The notes under the pieces were generated by a model, which had not been told where the DNA came from, ran no database searches, and was given only the letters and a program-made list of their open reading frames with translations. A DNA stretch of 64,000 bases from Thiodiazotropha sp040507225. Its GTDB lineage: Bacteria > Pseudomonadota > Gammaproteobacteria > Chromatiales > Chromatiaceae. The translations under genes and the position numbers were made by a program. Of this stretch, positions 17,918-28,278 are shown piece by piece. The stretch spans positions 248,001 through 312,000 of the forward strand of contig JBEVVG010000001.1 of NCBI GenBank assembly GCA_040507225.1, in the 5' to 3' direction. How positions within the stretch are numbered: position 1 is the stretch's first letter; each line of letters starts with the position of its first letter.

Positions 17918-18898
17918 ATGGCCAACAAGAATCGCCTGCATAGAAGCGAACTGGCCGTGCCGGGCAGCAATCTACGTATGCTGGAAAAGGCACCCCATGC
18001 CGGCGCTGATCTGGTCTTCATCGACCTGGAAGACGCGGTGGCTCCCCCTGACAAGGAACAGGCGCGGAAAAACGCCATCCATGCGTTGAATCACTATGAC
18101 TGGTCCCAGTGTTCCGTATCCGTGCGGATCAACGGACTGGACTCGCACTTCTGTTATCGAGACATCGTTGATGTGGTCGAACAGGCCGGTGACAAACTTG
18201 ACACAATCCTGGTGCCCAAAGTGGGTCAACCCTCGGATCTCGAATTCGTCGCGCTGCTGATGTCACAGATTGAAATGGCTCGGGGGCTGAAACCGATCAA
18301 TCTCCATGCACTGATCGAGACCGCGATGGGGATGGCCAACGTGGAGGCCATCGCACAGTCCTGTCCGGACCGCTTGGAAGCCCTGGTGTTCGGGGTCGCG
18401 GATTATGCCGCATCGGTTCAGGCGCGCACCACCAGCATGGGCGGTACCAACCCGGATTACTATGTGCTGGCCGATGCGGATGAGCAAGGCCATCGTCAGA
18501 CATTTCTGGGCAATCAATGGCATTTTGCCATGTCCCGCATGATCGTGGCCTGCCGGGCCTATGGTCTGCGGCCCATCGATGGACCATTTGGCGACTACAG
18601 CGATCCGCAAGGGTATCTGGCGGTCGCCAAGTCCTTCGCGGCATTGGGCGGTGAGGGTAAGTGGGCGATTCATCCTGCGCAGATCGAACTGGCAAATCAG
18701 GTTTTTACCCCGGCTGAGGCAGAGGTTGAACGGGCCAGAAGAATTATAGCCGCGATGCAGCAGGCGGAGGCCGAAGGACTGGGCGCGGTCAATCTGGACG
18801 GTCGGATGATCGATGCTGCCTCGATCCGCCAGGCTGAGGTCCTGCTGCAGAAGATGGCTCAGGTGGATCGCAAGTCGGGGCGCGAGGTGGCGGCATGA
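17918..18898 (+). CDS. mcl: L-malyl-CoA lyase (CitE/HpcH-aldolase family)
   Basis: A 326-residue member of the CitE-like lyase superfamily. Malyl-CoA lyases interconvert L-malyl-CoA with acetyl-CoA and glyoxylate using Mg2+. Visible landmarks are HRSELAVPGSN at the N-terminus (substrate-binding Arg), FIDLEDAV, VRINGLDS, the metal-binding Glu in LIETAMGMANV, the Asp in FGVADYAAS, and GKWAIHPAQIE. The next two genes encode a two-subunit malate-CoA ligase, with a 4-base overlap, and this favours malyl-CoA over citryl-CoA as substrate. In the serine cycle this pair turns malate into acetyl-CoA plus glyoxylate; in an autotroph it could also run toward malate to recover glyoxylate. A GGAGG ribosome binding site precedes the ATG. 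Confidence 0.85.
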   Translation: MANKNRLHRSELAVPGSNLRMLEKAPHAGADLVFIDLEDAVAPPDKEQARKNAIHALNHYDWSQCSVSVRINGLDSHFCYRDIVDVVEQAGDKLDTILVPKVGQPSDLEFVALLMSQIEMARGLKPINLHALIETAMGMANVEAIAQSCPDRLEALVFGVADYAASVQARTTSMGGTNPDYYVLADADEQGHRQTFLGNQWHFAMSRMIVACRAYGLRPIDGPFGDYSDPQGYLAVAKSFAALGGEGKWAIHPAQIELANQVFTPAEAEVERARRIIAAMQQAEAEGLGAVNLDGRMIDAASIRQAEVLLQKMAQVDRKSGREVAA

Positions 18899-20067
18899 AT
18901 ATTCATGAATACCAGACCAAGGACCTGTTCCGACACTACCAGATTCCGGTACCGGAGGGTCGCATGGCGCATTCCGCCAATCAGGCGCTTGCGGCAGCTG
19001 AGCAGCTCGGTGGAGAGGGCTGGGTGGTCAAGGCGCAGATCCACGCCGGAGGGCGGGGCAAGGCCGGCGGCGTGCTGCTGGCGAAGTCGTTCGACGAGGT
19101 GCAACAGCACGCGGAACAGCTGATCGGCAGTCGGCTTGTCACCAAGCAGACCGGGTCGGCAGGCCGATTGGTCAACCGGGTCCTGGTGGAGCAGATGCAG
19201 GAGATTCAGTCCGAGTACTATCTGGGACTGGTGATCGATCGCACGACCCAGCGGATCACTCTGATCGCTTCCGCCGCCGGGGGTATGGATATCGAAGAGG
19301 TGGCGGCCAACGCACCGGACCAGGTGATCCGCGAGGTGGTGGACCCTGCGGTCGGTCTGCAGGACTTCCAGTGTCGTAAGGTTGCAGCCGGTATCGGTCT
19401 GAGCGGTAAGCAGATCGTGAGTGCGGGGCGGATCATGAAAAGTCTCTACCGCTGTTTTCGTGACAAGGATGCCCTGATGGCGGAGATCAATCCGCTGGTG
19501 CTCACCGGGGATTCCCGGTTTCTCGCCCTGGACGCGAAGATGTCTTTCGACGGAAACGCCCTGTTTCGCCAGCCGGAAGTGGCCGATCAGCGGGATTTCG
19601 ATGAGGAGGATCCCAAGGAGGTTGAGGCCTCCGGACATGATCTGAACTACATTGCTCTGGATGGCAGCGTCGGCTGCATCGTCAACGGTGCCGGTCTGGC
19701 GATGGCCACCATGGACGCGATCAGCCTCTATGGCGGTCGTCCGGCGAACTTTCTCGACGTGGGAGGCGGGGCCTCTCCGGAGAAGATTACGAACGCCTTC
19801 CGCATTGTTCTGGAGGATCCCAACGTCAAGGTATTGCTGTTGAACATCTATGCCGGAATAAACCGCTGTGACTGGATTGCCGAGGGCATCGTCAAAGCGA
19901 TGGCGGATCAGCAGGTCAGGGTGCCCATCGTGGTCCGCCTGGCAGGCACCAACCTGGAGGCGGGACGCCGGATACTGGCGCAATCCGGTCTGGTATACAT
20001 CCATGCCGAGCGGCTCAGCGATGCCGCGGAAAAGGCTGTTGAGGCAGTGAAAGGAGTGGCAGCGTGA
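18895..20067 (+). CDS. mtkA: Malate-CoA ligase (malate thiokinase) beta subunit
   Basis: A 390-residue ATP-grasp protein homologous to succinyl-CoA synthetase beta (SucC). It begins MNIHEYQTKDLFRHYQIPVPEG, has the ATP-binding WVVKAQIHAGGRGKAGG, the metal-binding AEINPLVLT and ALDAKMSFD, and the CoA-ligase segment GAGLAMATMDAISLYGG followed by FLDVGGGASPEK. Sequence alone does not separate malate from succinate ligases well. The assignment rests on its place between malyl-CoA lyase and mtkB, with 4-base overlaps on both sides showing tight translational coupling. Reaction: malate + CoA + ATP to malyl-CoA + ADP + Pi, reversible. The alternative is a second succinyl-CoA synthetase. Confidence 0.82.
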   Translation: MNIHEYQTKDLFRHYQIPVPEGRMAHSANQALAAAEQLGGEGWVVKAQIHAGGRGKAGGVLLAKSFDEVQQHAEQLIGSRLVTKQTGSAGRLVNRVLVEQMQEIQSEYYLGLVIDRTTQRITLIASAAGGMDIEEVAANAPDQVIREVVDPAVGLQDFQCRKVAAGIGLSGKQIVSAGRIMKSLYRCFRDKDALMAEINPLVLTGDSRFLALDAKMSFDGNALFRQPEVADQRDFDEEDPKEVEASGHDLNYIALDGSVGCIVNGAGLAMATMDAISLYGGRPANFLDVGGGASPEKITNAFRIVLEDPNVKVLLLNIYAGINRCDWIAEGIVKAMADQQVRVPIVVRLAGTNLEAGRRILAQSGLVYIHAERLSDAAEKAVEAVKGVAA

Positions 20068-20939
20068 GTATTCTGGTCAATAAGGATTCCCGGGTGATCT
20101 TTCAGGGCTTTACCGGTCAGCACGCCACCTTCCATGCCGAGGAGGCCATGCGCATGGGCACCCGGGTGGTCGGCGGTGTGACCCCCGGCAAAGGCGGGCA
20201 GACTCATATCGATCGTCCGGTGTTCGACACGGTCAAGGCGGCAGTGCAGGCCACCGGGGCAGACGTGAGTGTGGTGTTCGTGCCCCCTGCGTTCAGTGCT
20301 GACGCAATCATGGAGGCCATAGATGCCGGGATCAGGGTGATCGTGGTGATTACCGATGGTGTCCCGGTGCAGGACATGGTGCGGGTGAAACGCTACCTCA
20401 TCGGTCACCAGGCGATCATCATCGGCCCGAATACCGCTGGGGTGATCACCCCGGGTGAGTGCAAGGTCGGGATCATGCCGGCGCACATCTATGAGAAGGG
20501 GCGGATCGGAGTGATCTCCCGTTCCGGAACACTCAATTACGAGGCGGTGGAACAGATGAGCGAGCGGGGTCTCGGGGTCTCCACCAGCATCAGTATCGGC
20601 GGCGATCCGGTCAACGGGTGCGATTTCCTGACCCTGCTGGAACAGTTCGCCGATGATCCCGAGACCGACGCGGTGCTGATGATCGGCGAGATCGGTGGTG
20701 CCCAGGAGGTGGAAGCCGCGAGCTGGGCCCGCCAGCATCTCAACAAACCCCTGATCGGCTTCATCGCCGGAGCGACCGCACCGCCGGGCCGCACCATGGG
20801 GCATGCCGGGGCGATCATTTCGGGTGAGGCCGACACAGCCCAGGCAAAGATGCAACGCCTGGCTGAACTGGGTGTGAACGTGGTTCAGAATGCGGCCGAA
20901 ATCGGGCTTACCATTGAGCGCTCACTGGGGCAGGGATAG
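20064..20939 (+). CDS. mtkB: Malate-CoA ligase (malate thiokinase) alpha subunit
   Basis: A 291-residue homologue of succinyl-CoA synthetase alpha (SucD). It contains the Rossmann CoA-binding segment FQGFTGQHATFHAEEA, the GPNTAGVITPGE loop, SRSGTLNYEAVEQM, and the phospho-histidine loop MGHAGAIISG with His 247. It is the last gene of the mcl-mtkA-mtkB operon and is followed at once by a long-stem terminator. The alpha subunit carries the phosphoenzyme intermediate and binds CoA, and with mtkA forms the ligase. Confidence 0.83.
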   Translation: MSILVNKDSRVIFQGFTGQHATFHAEEAMRMGTRVVGGVTPGKGGQTHIDRPVFDTVKAAVQATGADVSVVFVPPAFSADAIMEAIDAGIRVIVVITDGVPVQDMVRVKRYLIGHQAIIIGPNTAGVITPGECKVGIMPAHIYEKGRIGVISRSGTLNYEAVEQMSERGLGVSTSISIGGDPVNGCDFLTLLEQFADDPETDAVLMIGEIGGAQEVEAASWARQHLNKPLIGFIAGATAPPGRTMGHAGAIISGEADTAQAKMQRLAELGVNVVQNAAEIGLTIERSLGQG

Positions 20940-20941
20940 CC

Positions 20942-20995
20942 CCCACAAAGGATGCCAGTTGCCGAAATTTGATGGGAATTGGCATCCTTTTGTGG
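20942..20995 (+). terminator. Long-stem terminator after mtkB
   Basis: Two arms of about 15 bases (CCACAAAGGATGCCA and TGGCATCCTTTTGTGG, one bulge) enclose a loop of about 24 bases. The second arm carries the T-run. It begins directly after the mtkB stop. Confidence 0.75.
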
Positions 20996-21183
20996 CAAAT
21001 TCAAGCTTGAACGGCCGGTTTGGACCCCTCGGGAACGGCCAATTCACTCACAAATTCCGGCTTGAGTCCTGATGCAAATAGGAGGAACATGCCGCTTATC
21101 GACCCGGATCGCCGGCATTCAACGTCTGCTGGTCAGAGAATTTCGCGGGTGAATGACATCACCACAGGAACGGGTTCCGTGCG

Positions 21184-21894
21184 ATGAAAAGGCTTCTGAT
21201 ACTCAACAGCAAGGGAGGTTGCGGGAAAACGACCATAGCGACCAACCTGGCGGGTTACTATGCCGCAGCCGGCACCCCGACTGCGCTGCTCGACTACGAT
21301 CCCCAGGGTTCCAGCAAGCGCTGGCTGGAACTGCGCTCCGAGAAACTTTCCAACATCCATGGTGTTTTCGCCGCCAAACAGGTGCAGGGGGCGGTGACCC
21401 GCTCGTTCGCCCAGCGCGTGCCCGGTGAGACCAAACGCATCGTCGTGGACACGCCGGCCTCGATGAAGCGGATGGAGATGATGGACATGCTGCGCAGTGC
21501 CTCAGCGGTGATCGTGCCGGTCCTGCCTTCCGCCATCGATCGGCATGTCACAGTGGATTTTCTGCGTGAACTCACGACCCTGTGCCGCCAGATGGGTATC
21601 AAGATACCCGTCGGTATCGTCGCCAACCGGGTGCGGATCAACTCCCGGGCCTTCAGACAGTTGAAGGAGACCTTCGAAGAGTTTGATATCCCCATGGTCG
21701 CGATCCTCAGGGATACGCAAAATTATGTTCACGCCGCGGAGTCTGGCCGTGCGGTGGTGGAAATGGACAGCGCTGCGCTGAAAAAGGATCAGCAACAGTG
21801 GGGCGTACTGATTCACTGGCTGGAAACCGGCCAGATACCATCCCAGTCTCCACCTCCGCCTCACAAGAACCAGACCAGTCTTTCTTTTTCCTGA
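21184..21894 (+). CDS. Orphan ParA/MinD-family ATPase
   Basis: A 236-residue deviant-Walker ATPase. The P-loop KGGCGKTT has the signature lysine, LLDYDPQGSS is the switch/Walker A' region, and IVVDTPAS is Walker B. The C-terminal 20 residues are a Pro/Ser/His-rich tail. No ParB, McdB, or other usual partner lies beside it: upstream is the terminated mtk operon, and downstream a ferritin-like gene on the same strand after 167 bases. It is one of four ParA-family proteins in this window, besides FlhG, ParC and McdA. Such orphans position large cargoes on the nucleoid or pole, but the cargo here is unknown. Confidence 0.85.
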   Translation: MKRLLILNSKGGCGKTTIATNLAGYYAAAGTPTALLDYDPQGSSKRWLELRSEKLSNIHGVFAAKQVQGAVTRSFAQRVPGETKRIVVDTPASMKRMEMMDMLRSASAVIVPVLPSAIDRHVTVDFLRELTTLCRQMGIKIPVGIVANRVRINSRAFRQLKETFEEFDIPMVAILRDTQNYVHAAESGRAVVEMDSAALKKDQQQWGVLIHWLETGQIPSQSPPPPHKNQTSLSFS

Positions 21895-22061
21895 CCGATA
21901 TTTCCTGATCCTGGAATTTGCGCCATATCACGCATTGGCATGGCCAGTTGCCTCGGTTTGGTGATCCAGCCCGGAAAAATCGCTTGATTACTTTGTGGTG
22001 ACCGGTGAGTGCTGGCCTAATACGGGCTTCATTCGGAATGTTGTATCGATGGAGCTGTATT

Positions 22062-22718
22062 ATGTTGAAGAAATTGAGTTCGGTCGCCTTGTTGTGTATG
22101 TGGGTGTTTTCTGCGGCGCAGGCCGGTTGGGGCTATGGTTATGGCGGCGGTCGGGGTGGGAACGCCGGTGCCGGACAGAGCGGTGACACCACGAATTTGA
22201 GTGCGACCGAATCCCGTCAGCTGATCTACCTTCGGGAAGAGGAGAAAGTCGCCCGGGATGTCTACGACCGGCTGTACGAGGTCTGGGGATTGTTTGTTTT
22301 CGACAACATCTCTGCGGCTGAACAGAACCACATGGATGCGGTACTGACACAGTTGAACAACCATGGGTTGGAGGATCCTGCCCTGCAGCCCGGCGTATTC
22401 AGTGACACTGCCCTGCAGTCACTCCATGACAGCCTGCTCAACCGCGGTGCGCTCTCGCCGATCGACGCATTGCAGACCGGTGCGATGATCGAGGAGGTCG
22501 ATATGCAGGATATCAAGGCCATGCGTGCGAGCACCGACCATGATGACCTAATTTCCCTGTATGACCGCCTGGCCTGCGGTTCGAGAAACCACCTGCGCGC
22601 CTTTGTCCGGCAGATCGAAAACCGGGGAGTGGTGTACCAGGCCCAGTCGCTTGCCCAGGATGAAGTGGACGCAATCGTGGACAGTCCCATGGAGCGAGGC
22701 TGCGGTCGTCGCTACTGA
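22062..22718 (+). CDS. Exported DUF2202 (ferritin-like) protein
   Basis: A secreted protein of 218 residues. The start at 22062 is supported by GGAG seven bases upstream and by a classical signal peptide (MLKKLSSVALLCMWVFSAAQA), which an upstream start would bury. After cleavage comes a short Gly/Tyr-rich segment (GWGYGYGGGRGG), then a DUF2202 domain with helix motifs REEEKVARDVYDRLYEVWG, AEQNHMDAVL, and SRNHLRAFVRQI. The conserved Glu and His are the likely di-metal ligands of a ferritin-like four-helix bundle. The biochemical role of the family is not established. It converges with ettA, 97 bases away. Confidence 0.8.
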   Translation: MLKKLSSVALLCMWVFSAAQAGWGYGYGGGRGGNAGAGQSGDTTNLSATESRQLIYLREEEKVARDVYDRLYEVWGLFVFDNISAAEQNHMDAVLTQLNNHGLEDPALQPGVFSDTALQSLHDSLLNRGALSPIDALQTGAMIEEVDMQDIKAMRASTDHDDLISLYDRLACGSRNHLRAFVRQIENRGVVYQAQSLAQDEVDAIVDSPMERGCGRRY

Positions 22719-22815
22719 TGCCGGTTCATGCGGGGCAGGGGGGCGCCGGTCTGGTTCACCGCGTCTGCGGTTCTGATATCCGGACAGGATACCCCCTGCT
22801 GTTCGAATCCCGTGG

Positions 22816-24483
<1,668 letters not shown>

Positions 24484-24728
24484 GGATAAATGTGTGCTTT
24501 GATGTTTAGGGAGCTACGGTACGCGGTCAGCGCAGCGGATTTTTGAAAACGGCTATCCTATCACGTCAGCCCATCGGTCAGATAGATGACGTGGGGGAGC
24601 ATCCAATGCGCAGACAAACGTCGGGAATTTGCCTGACTATCCAGGATATTCGAGTCAAGATTTTGTCTCGATCTAGATCTGTATTTATAAGCTATTGTTT
24701 TAAAATGATAAATCAATAGGTTCCTTCG

Positions 24729-24744
24729 TGGCACTTTATTTGCA
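24729..24744 (+). promoter_or_regulatory. Sigma-54 promoter of the fliL flagellar operon
   Basis: TGGCAC-N5-TTGCA, with GG at 24730-24731 and GC at 24742-24743 separated by exactly ten bases, a near-consensus -24/-12 element 34 bases upstream of fliL. In Pseudomonas and Vibrio, class II flagellar genes use RpoN with an FleQ/FlrA-type activator; that regulator is not in the window. Confidence 0.85.
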
Positions 24745-24777
24745 TCTCTCGATGATGAACATTACGAGGGTTGCACC

Positions 24778-25281
24778 ATGGCAAAAGAACAGGCTGAAGA
24801 TCTCGATCTCGGCGAAGAGAAAAAAGGCAAATCCAAGCTCATCATCATCATTGCCCTGGCGGTTCTGATACTCGTTGGTGGCGGTGTTGCGGCCTTTCTT
24901 CTGCTCGGCGGTGATGACGAAGCTGCGGATGAGCAGGCGGAAGAGGTTGAGGAAGAGGTCGAGAAAGGCCCGGCACAATATCTCGACTTCAAACCCCCCT
25001 TCGTGGTCAACCTGCCGGGTAAGCCAAGCCTGTTGCAGGTGGGTGTCAGTGTCAGGGTCTATTCCGAACCCCTGGCGGAATTCATTCGCCACAACGACCC
25101 GATGATTCGCCATCATCTGCTCAATCTGCTCTCCGCCAAGGACGCTGCATCCCTCAAGACGCGTGAAGCCAAGGAGGCGTTACAGGCAGAGATGCTGCAG
25201 GAACTCAACAACGTGGTGAAAGAGCTGAAGGGACCGGGAGAGGTTGACGGTGTGTTCTTTACCAGTTTCGTCATGCAGTAG
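24778..25281 (+). CDS. fliL: Flagellar basal body-associated protein FliL
   Basis: FliL of 167 residues, a stator-associated inner-membrane protein. A charged cytoplasmic N-terminus with KGKSKL precedes one membrane helix (about 22-43, LIIIIALAVLILVGG). An acidic linker (DDEAADEQAEEVEEEVE) leads to the periplasmic stomatin-like domain with YLDFKPPFVVNLPG and IRHHLLNLLSAKDAASL, ending DGVFFTSFVMQ. It is the first gene of the export/switch operon behind the sigma-54 promoter, and fliM follows after 19 bases. Confidence 0.95.
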   Translation: MAKEQAEDLDLGEEKKGKSKLIIIIALAVLILVGGGVAAFLLLGGDDEAADEQAEEVEEEVEKGPAQYLDFKPPFVVNLPGKPSLLQVGVSVRVYSEPLAEFIRHNDPMIRHHLLNLLSAKDAASLKTREAKEALQAEMLQELNNVVKELKGPGEVDGVFFTSFVMQ

Positions 25282-25300
25282 TGCAGCGAGGGTATGAGAA

Positions 25301-26332
25301 ATGAGTGCCAGTGATCTGCTATCCCAGGAAGAGATTGACGCCCTGCTGCATGGCGTCGATAGCGGTGATGTCGCCACAGAGTCGGATTCCGGAGCCGAGG
25401 GCGGGACCGTAACCTACGATTTTACCAGCCAGGACCGGATCGTCCGGGGTCGACTGCCGACCCTCGAAATGATCAATGAACGATTCGCCCGACTGTTTCG
25501 TACCAGTCTGTTCAACATGTTACGCCGCACCGCGGATCTGTCGGTTTCCAGCATTCAGATGCAGAAGTTTTCCGAGTTCGTGCACAGTTTGTTCGTGCCG
25601 ACCAGTCTCAACATGATCCGCGTTCCGCCTCTGCGCGGCAAAGGACTGTTCGTACTCGATCCGAAACTCGTATTCAGTGTGGTGGACAACTATTTCGGCG
25701 GCTCTGGACGATTTCACACCAAGATCGAAGGCCGTGATTTCACACCGACGGAGAACCGGGTCATCCAGTTGTTACTGAAACATGCTTTCGCGGATCTGGA
25801 AGCCGCCTGGAAACCGGTTTTTCGTGTTTCGTTCGAATACAACGGTTCGGAAGTGAACCCGCAGTTTGCCAACATCGTCAGTCCGTCCGAGGTGGTGGTG
25901 GTGACCTCATTTCATGTGGATCTCGAGAACGGTGGTGGTGACTTTCACATCTGCATGCCTTATTCGATGCTTGAACCGATCCGCGAGTTGCTCGACGCCG
26001 GTGTGCAAAGCGATCGGGGGGAACGGGATGAGCGCTGGGAACATTCTCTGAAGGAGGAGATCATGGGCGCACAGGTGGAGCTGAGCAGTAATCTTACCGA
26101 TGTGCAGATGTCGTTGCGTGAACTGGCCTTGCTGAAAAAAGGGGATGTAATACCGATCGAAATGCCGGAAGAAGTGGTGGTTGAGGCCGCTGAGGTACCG
26201 ATCTTCAAGGCGCGTTTGGGTATCTCTGACGGCAACTATGCATTGAAGATCAGTGACTGGATGAAGACCAACCGGCGCAAGGGGCTGAGGGATTATCTGG
26301 AGATGGAAGGACAGTCTTCAGACGAGGCGTAG
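25301..26332 (+). CDS. fliM: Flagellar motor switch protein FliM
   Basis: FliM of 343 residues, the C-ring protein that receives phosphorylated CheY. The N-terminal LLSQEEIDALLHG (about 6-18) is the CheY-P-binding peptide, after which come the CheC-like middle domain (RLFRTSLFNMLRRTADLS, GGSGRFHTKIEGRDFTPTE) and the C-terminal SpoA/FliN-like domain. The peptide deserves attention because CheA in this window carries three look-alikes. It overlaps nothing and is separated from fliN by 75 bases. Confidence 0.97.
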   Translation: MSASDLLSQEEIDALLHGVDSGDVATESDSGAEGGTVTYDFTSQDRIVRGRLPTLEMINERFARLFRTSLFNMLRRTADLSVSSIQMQKFSEFVHSLFVPTSLNMIRVPPLRGKGLFVLDPKLVFSVVDNYFGGSGRFHTKIEGRDFTPTENRVIQLLLKHAFADLEAAWKPVFRVSFEYNGSEVNPQFANIVSPSEVVVVTSFHVDLENGGGDFHICMPYSMLEPIRELLDAGVQSDRGERDERWEHSLKEEIMGAQVELSSNLTDVQMSLRELALLKKGDVIPIEMPEEVVVEAAEVPIFKARLGISDGNYALKISDWMKTNRRKGLRDYLEMEGQSSDEA

Positions 26333-26407
26333 CGGGCGAATGGCGCGCGCAAAAAGATTTGATGGTCGGGTTGCCTGCAACCCGGTCTATCCACAGAGGG
26401 TGTGAAG

Positions 26408-26818
26408 ATGAGTGAAGATAAAGACGTCGATCCGAATGAGGCCTTGGCAGACGAATGGGCCGCGGCACTGGAGGATCAGGCAGACGGTGAGGCGAGCGCC
26501 AAGGGGCAGACCGAGGCCGCCACCTTCGATGAGCTCGAGGATGACGGTGGCGCCGGCAGCGTGAACATGGATGCGATTCTGGATGTGCCGGTCACCATTT
26601 CCATGGAGATCGGACGCACCAGAATAAACATCCGCAACCTGCTGCAACTCAACCAGGGCTCGGTGGTGGAACTCGACCGTCTGGCGGGTGAACCCATGGA
26701 TGTGCTGGTGAATGGCACCCTGATCGCCCAGGGTGAGGTCGTGGTGGTCAATGAAAAGTTTGGTTTGCGGCTGACCGACATCATAAGTCCTTCGGAACGG
26801 GTGAAGAGGCTGAAATGA
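26408..26818 (+). CDS. fliN: Flagellar motor switch protein FliN
   Basis: FliN of 136 residues. The ATG at 26408 is chosen because GAGG sits about nine bases upstream; the GTG two codons earlier would be too close. An acidic, variable N-terminal part (about 1-55) precedes the SpoA fold: ILDVPVTISMEIGRTRINIR, LLQLNQGSVVELDRLAGEP, VLVNGTLIAQGEVVVVNEKFGLRLTDI. FliN forms the base of the C-ring together with FliM. It ends overlapping fliO by four bases. Confidence 0.96.
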   Translation: MSEDKDVDPNEALADEWAAALEDQADGEASAKGQTEAATFDELEDDGGAGSVNMDAILDVPVTISMEIGRTRINIRNLLQLNQGSVVELDRLAGEPMDVLVNGTLIAQGEVVVVNEKFGLRLTDIISPSERVKRLK

Positions 26819-27240
26819 TGAGAGTCTGGCCGCTCACCGGACTGTTAGTCAGTGGCATGGCCCTGGCGACCGAGGCGACGCAGAAACCCGTCGGCGTAAA
26901 AGTTTCGCCGATGGGTGCGGAGAGCCTGATCAGTACCTTTGGCGGCCTGATCCTGGTGCTTGCGGTGATCTTCACTGCCGCCTGGCTGTTCAAACGCTAT
27001 ACTCAGCTGCCGATGGGTGGTAAGGGCCTGGTCCGGGTGTTGGGAGGCGCTTCGGTGGGCAGTCGGGAGCGGGTGGTGGTGGTGGAGGTGGATGAGACCC
27101 GTCTGGTGCTCGGAGTCTCCCCCGGTCAGGTACGCACCCTGCATACCTTCGAGACTCGCAGTGAACCCTTTCGCCGACAGCTGGACGAGGCGGTCAATGC
27201 CGAGAAGACCCAGTTGGAATCCGCAGGCACATCGTCATGA
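26815..27240 (+). CDS. fliO: Flagellar biosynthesis protein FliO
   Basis: FliO of 141 residues, which assists FliP ring assembly in the export gate. It has a short N-terminal hydrophobic leader, a membrane helix (about 41-60, LISTFGGLILVLAVIFTAAWLF) and a cytoplasmic domain with LGGASVGSRERVVVVEVDETRLVLGVSPG, the family's conserved core. ATGA overlaps with fliN upstream and fliP downstream show coupled translation. Confidence 0.93.
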   Translation: MMRVWPLTGLLVSGMALATEATQKPVGVKVSPMGAESLISTFGGLILVLAVIFTAAWLFKRYTQLPMGGKGLVRVLGGASVGSRERVVVVEVDETRLVLGVSPGQVRTLHTFETRSEPFRRQLDEAVNAEKTQLESAGTSS

Positions 27241-27971
27241 GAGTCGCGATCCTGGTGCTCGGTCTACTGGTCAGCAACTGGCTACAAGCCGCGCCCGGTG
27301 TGGATGCCTTCAGCGTGACCACGGACGGGCAGGGCGGTCAGACCTATACCCTGACCATCCAGGTGTTGCTGTTCATGACGGCCCTGACACTTCTCCCCGG
27401 GGCGCTGATGATGATGACATCTTTCGCCCGAATCATCATCGTGCTGGCGATTCTGCGCCAGGCGCTGGGTACCCAGAACACACCTTCCAATCAGATTCTC
27501 ATTGGCCTGGCCCTGTTCCTTACCCTGTACATCATGATGCCGGTACTGAGCGAAGTGAACGAAGTGGCGGTACAGCCCTACCTGGCCGGCGATATCGAAA
27601 CCGTGGAAGCCCTGCAGCTTGCCGCGGAGCCGGTGAAATCCTTCATGTTGGCACAGACCCGGGAGGATGACCTGGCCCTGTTTGCGAGAATCGGGGATTT
27701 CGGCGAATTCAATGAACCAGGGGATGTTCCGTTCAGCCTGCTGCTGCCCTCATTTGCCACCAGTGAATTGAAGACCGGCTTCCAGATTGGTTTTCTTCTG
27801 TTCATTCCGTTCCTGATCATCGACCTGGTGGTGGCCAGCATACTCATGTCCATGGGTATGATGATGCTCTCTCCGATGATCATTTCTCTGCCGTTCAAGA
27901 TCATGCTGTTCGTGTTGATCGACGGCTGGGCGCTGGTGTTCGGCACCCTGGCATCGAGTTTTCAGATTTGA
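27237..27971 (+). CDS. fliP: Flagellar export gate protein FliP
   Basis: FliP of 244 residues, a core pore subunit of the flagellar type III export gate. It has a cleavable N-terminal signal (about 1-20), LTLLPGALMMMTSFARIIIVLAILRQALG, a periplasmic loop (about 115-170), and the highly conserved FLIIDLVVASILMSMGMMMLSP near the end. It overlaps fliO by four bases and precedes fliQ by ten. Confidence 0.97.
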   Translation: MRVAILVLGLLVSNWLQAAPGVDAFSVTTDGQGGQTYTLTIQVLLFMTALTLLPGALMMMTSFARIIIVLAILRQALGTQNTPSNQILIGLALFLTLYIMMPVLSEVNEVAVQPYLAGDIETVEALQLAAEPVKSFMLAQTREDDLALFARIGDFGEFNEPGDVPFSLLLPSFATSELKTGFQIGFLLFIPFLIIDLVVASILMSMGMMMLSPMIISLPFKIMLFVLIDGWALVFGTLASSFQI

Positions 27972-27981
27972 GGTGTGAGTC

Positions 27982-28251
27982 ATGAGTCCGGATACCGTCA
28001 TGAGCATCGCGCAGAATACCCTGGAGCTGATCGGCCTGCTGTCCGGAATCGTGCTCCTGCCGGCGTTGATCGTGGGCTTGATCATCGCCATGTTTCAAGC
28101 GGCCACCCAGATCAACGAGATGACTCTGACCTTCATTCCCAAGCTGGTGGTTGCGGGCCTGGTGCTGATGCTGGCAGGACACTGGATGCTGCAACTGCTG
28201 ATGAACTTCTCGATCGATTTGATCGAGAGTATTCCCGAGTTGCTCCACTGA
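27982..28251 (+). CDS. fliQ: Flagellar export gate protein FliQ
   Basis: FliQ of 89 residues with two membrane hairpin helices (about 16-40 and 52-75). VGLIIAMFQAATQINEMTLTFIPK is the family core. Four copies surround FliP/FliR in the export gate. It is located between fliP and fliR as in most fla clusters. Confidence 0.96.
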   Translation: MSPDTVMSIAQNTLELIGLLSGIVLLPALIVGLIIAMFQAATQINEMTLTFIPKLVVAGLVLMLAGHWMLQLLMNFSIDLIESIPELLH

Positions 28252-28278
28252 ACGGGCGGGTGATGACCCTGTACCAGC

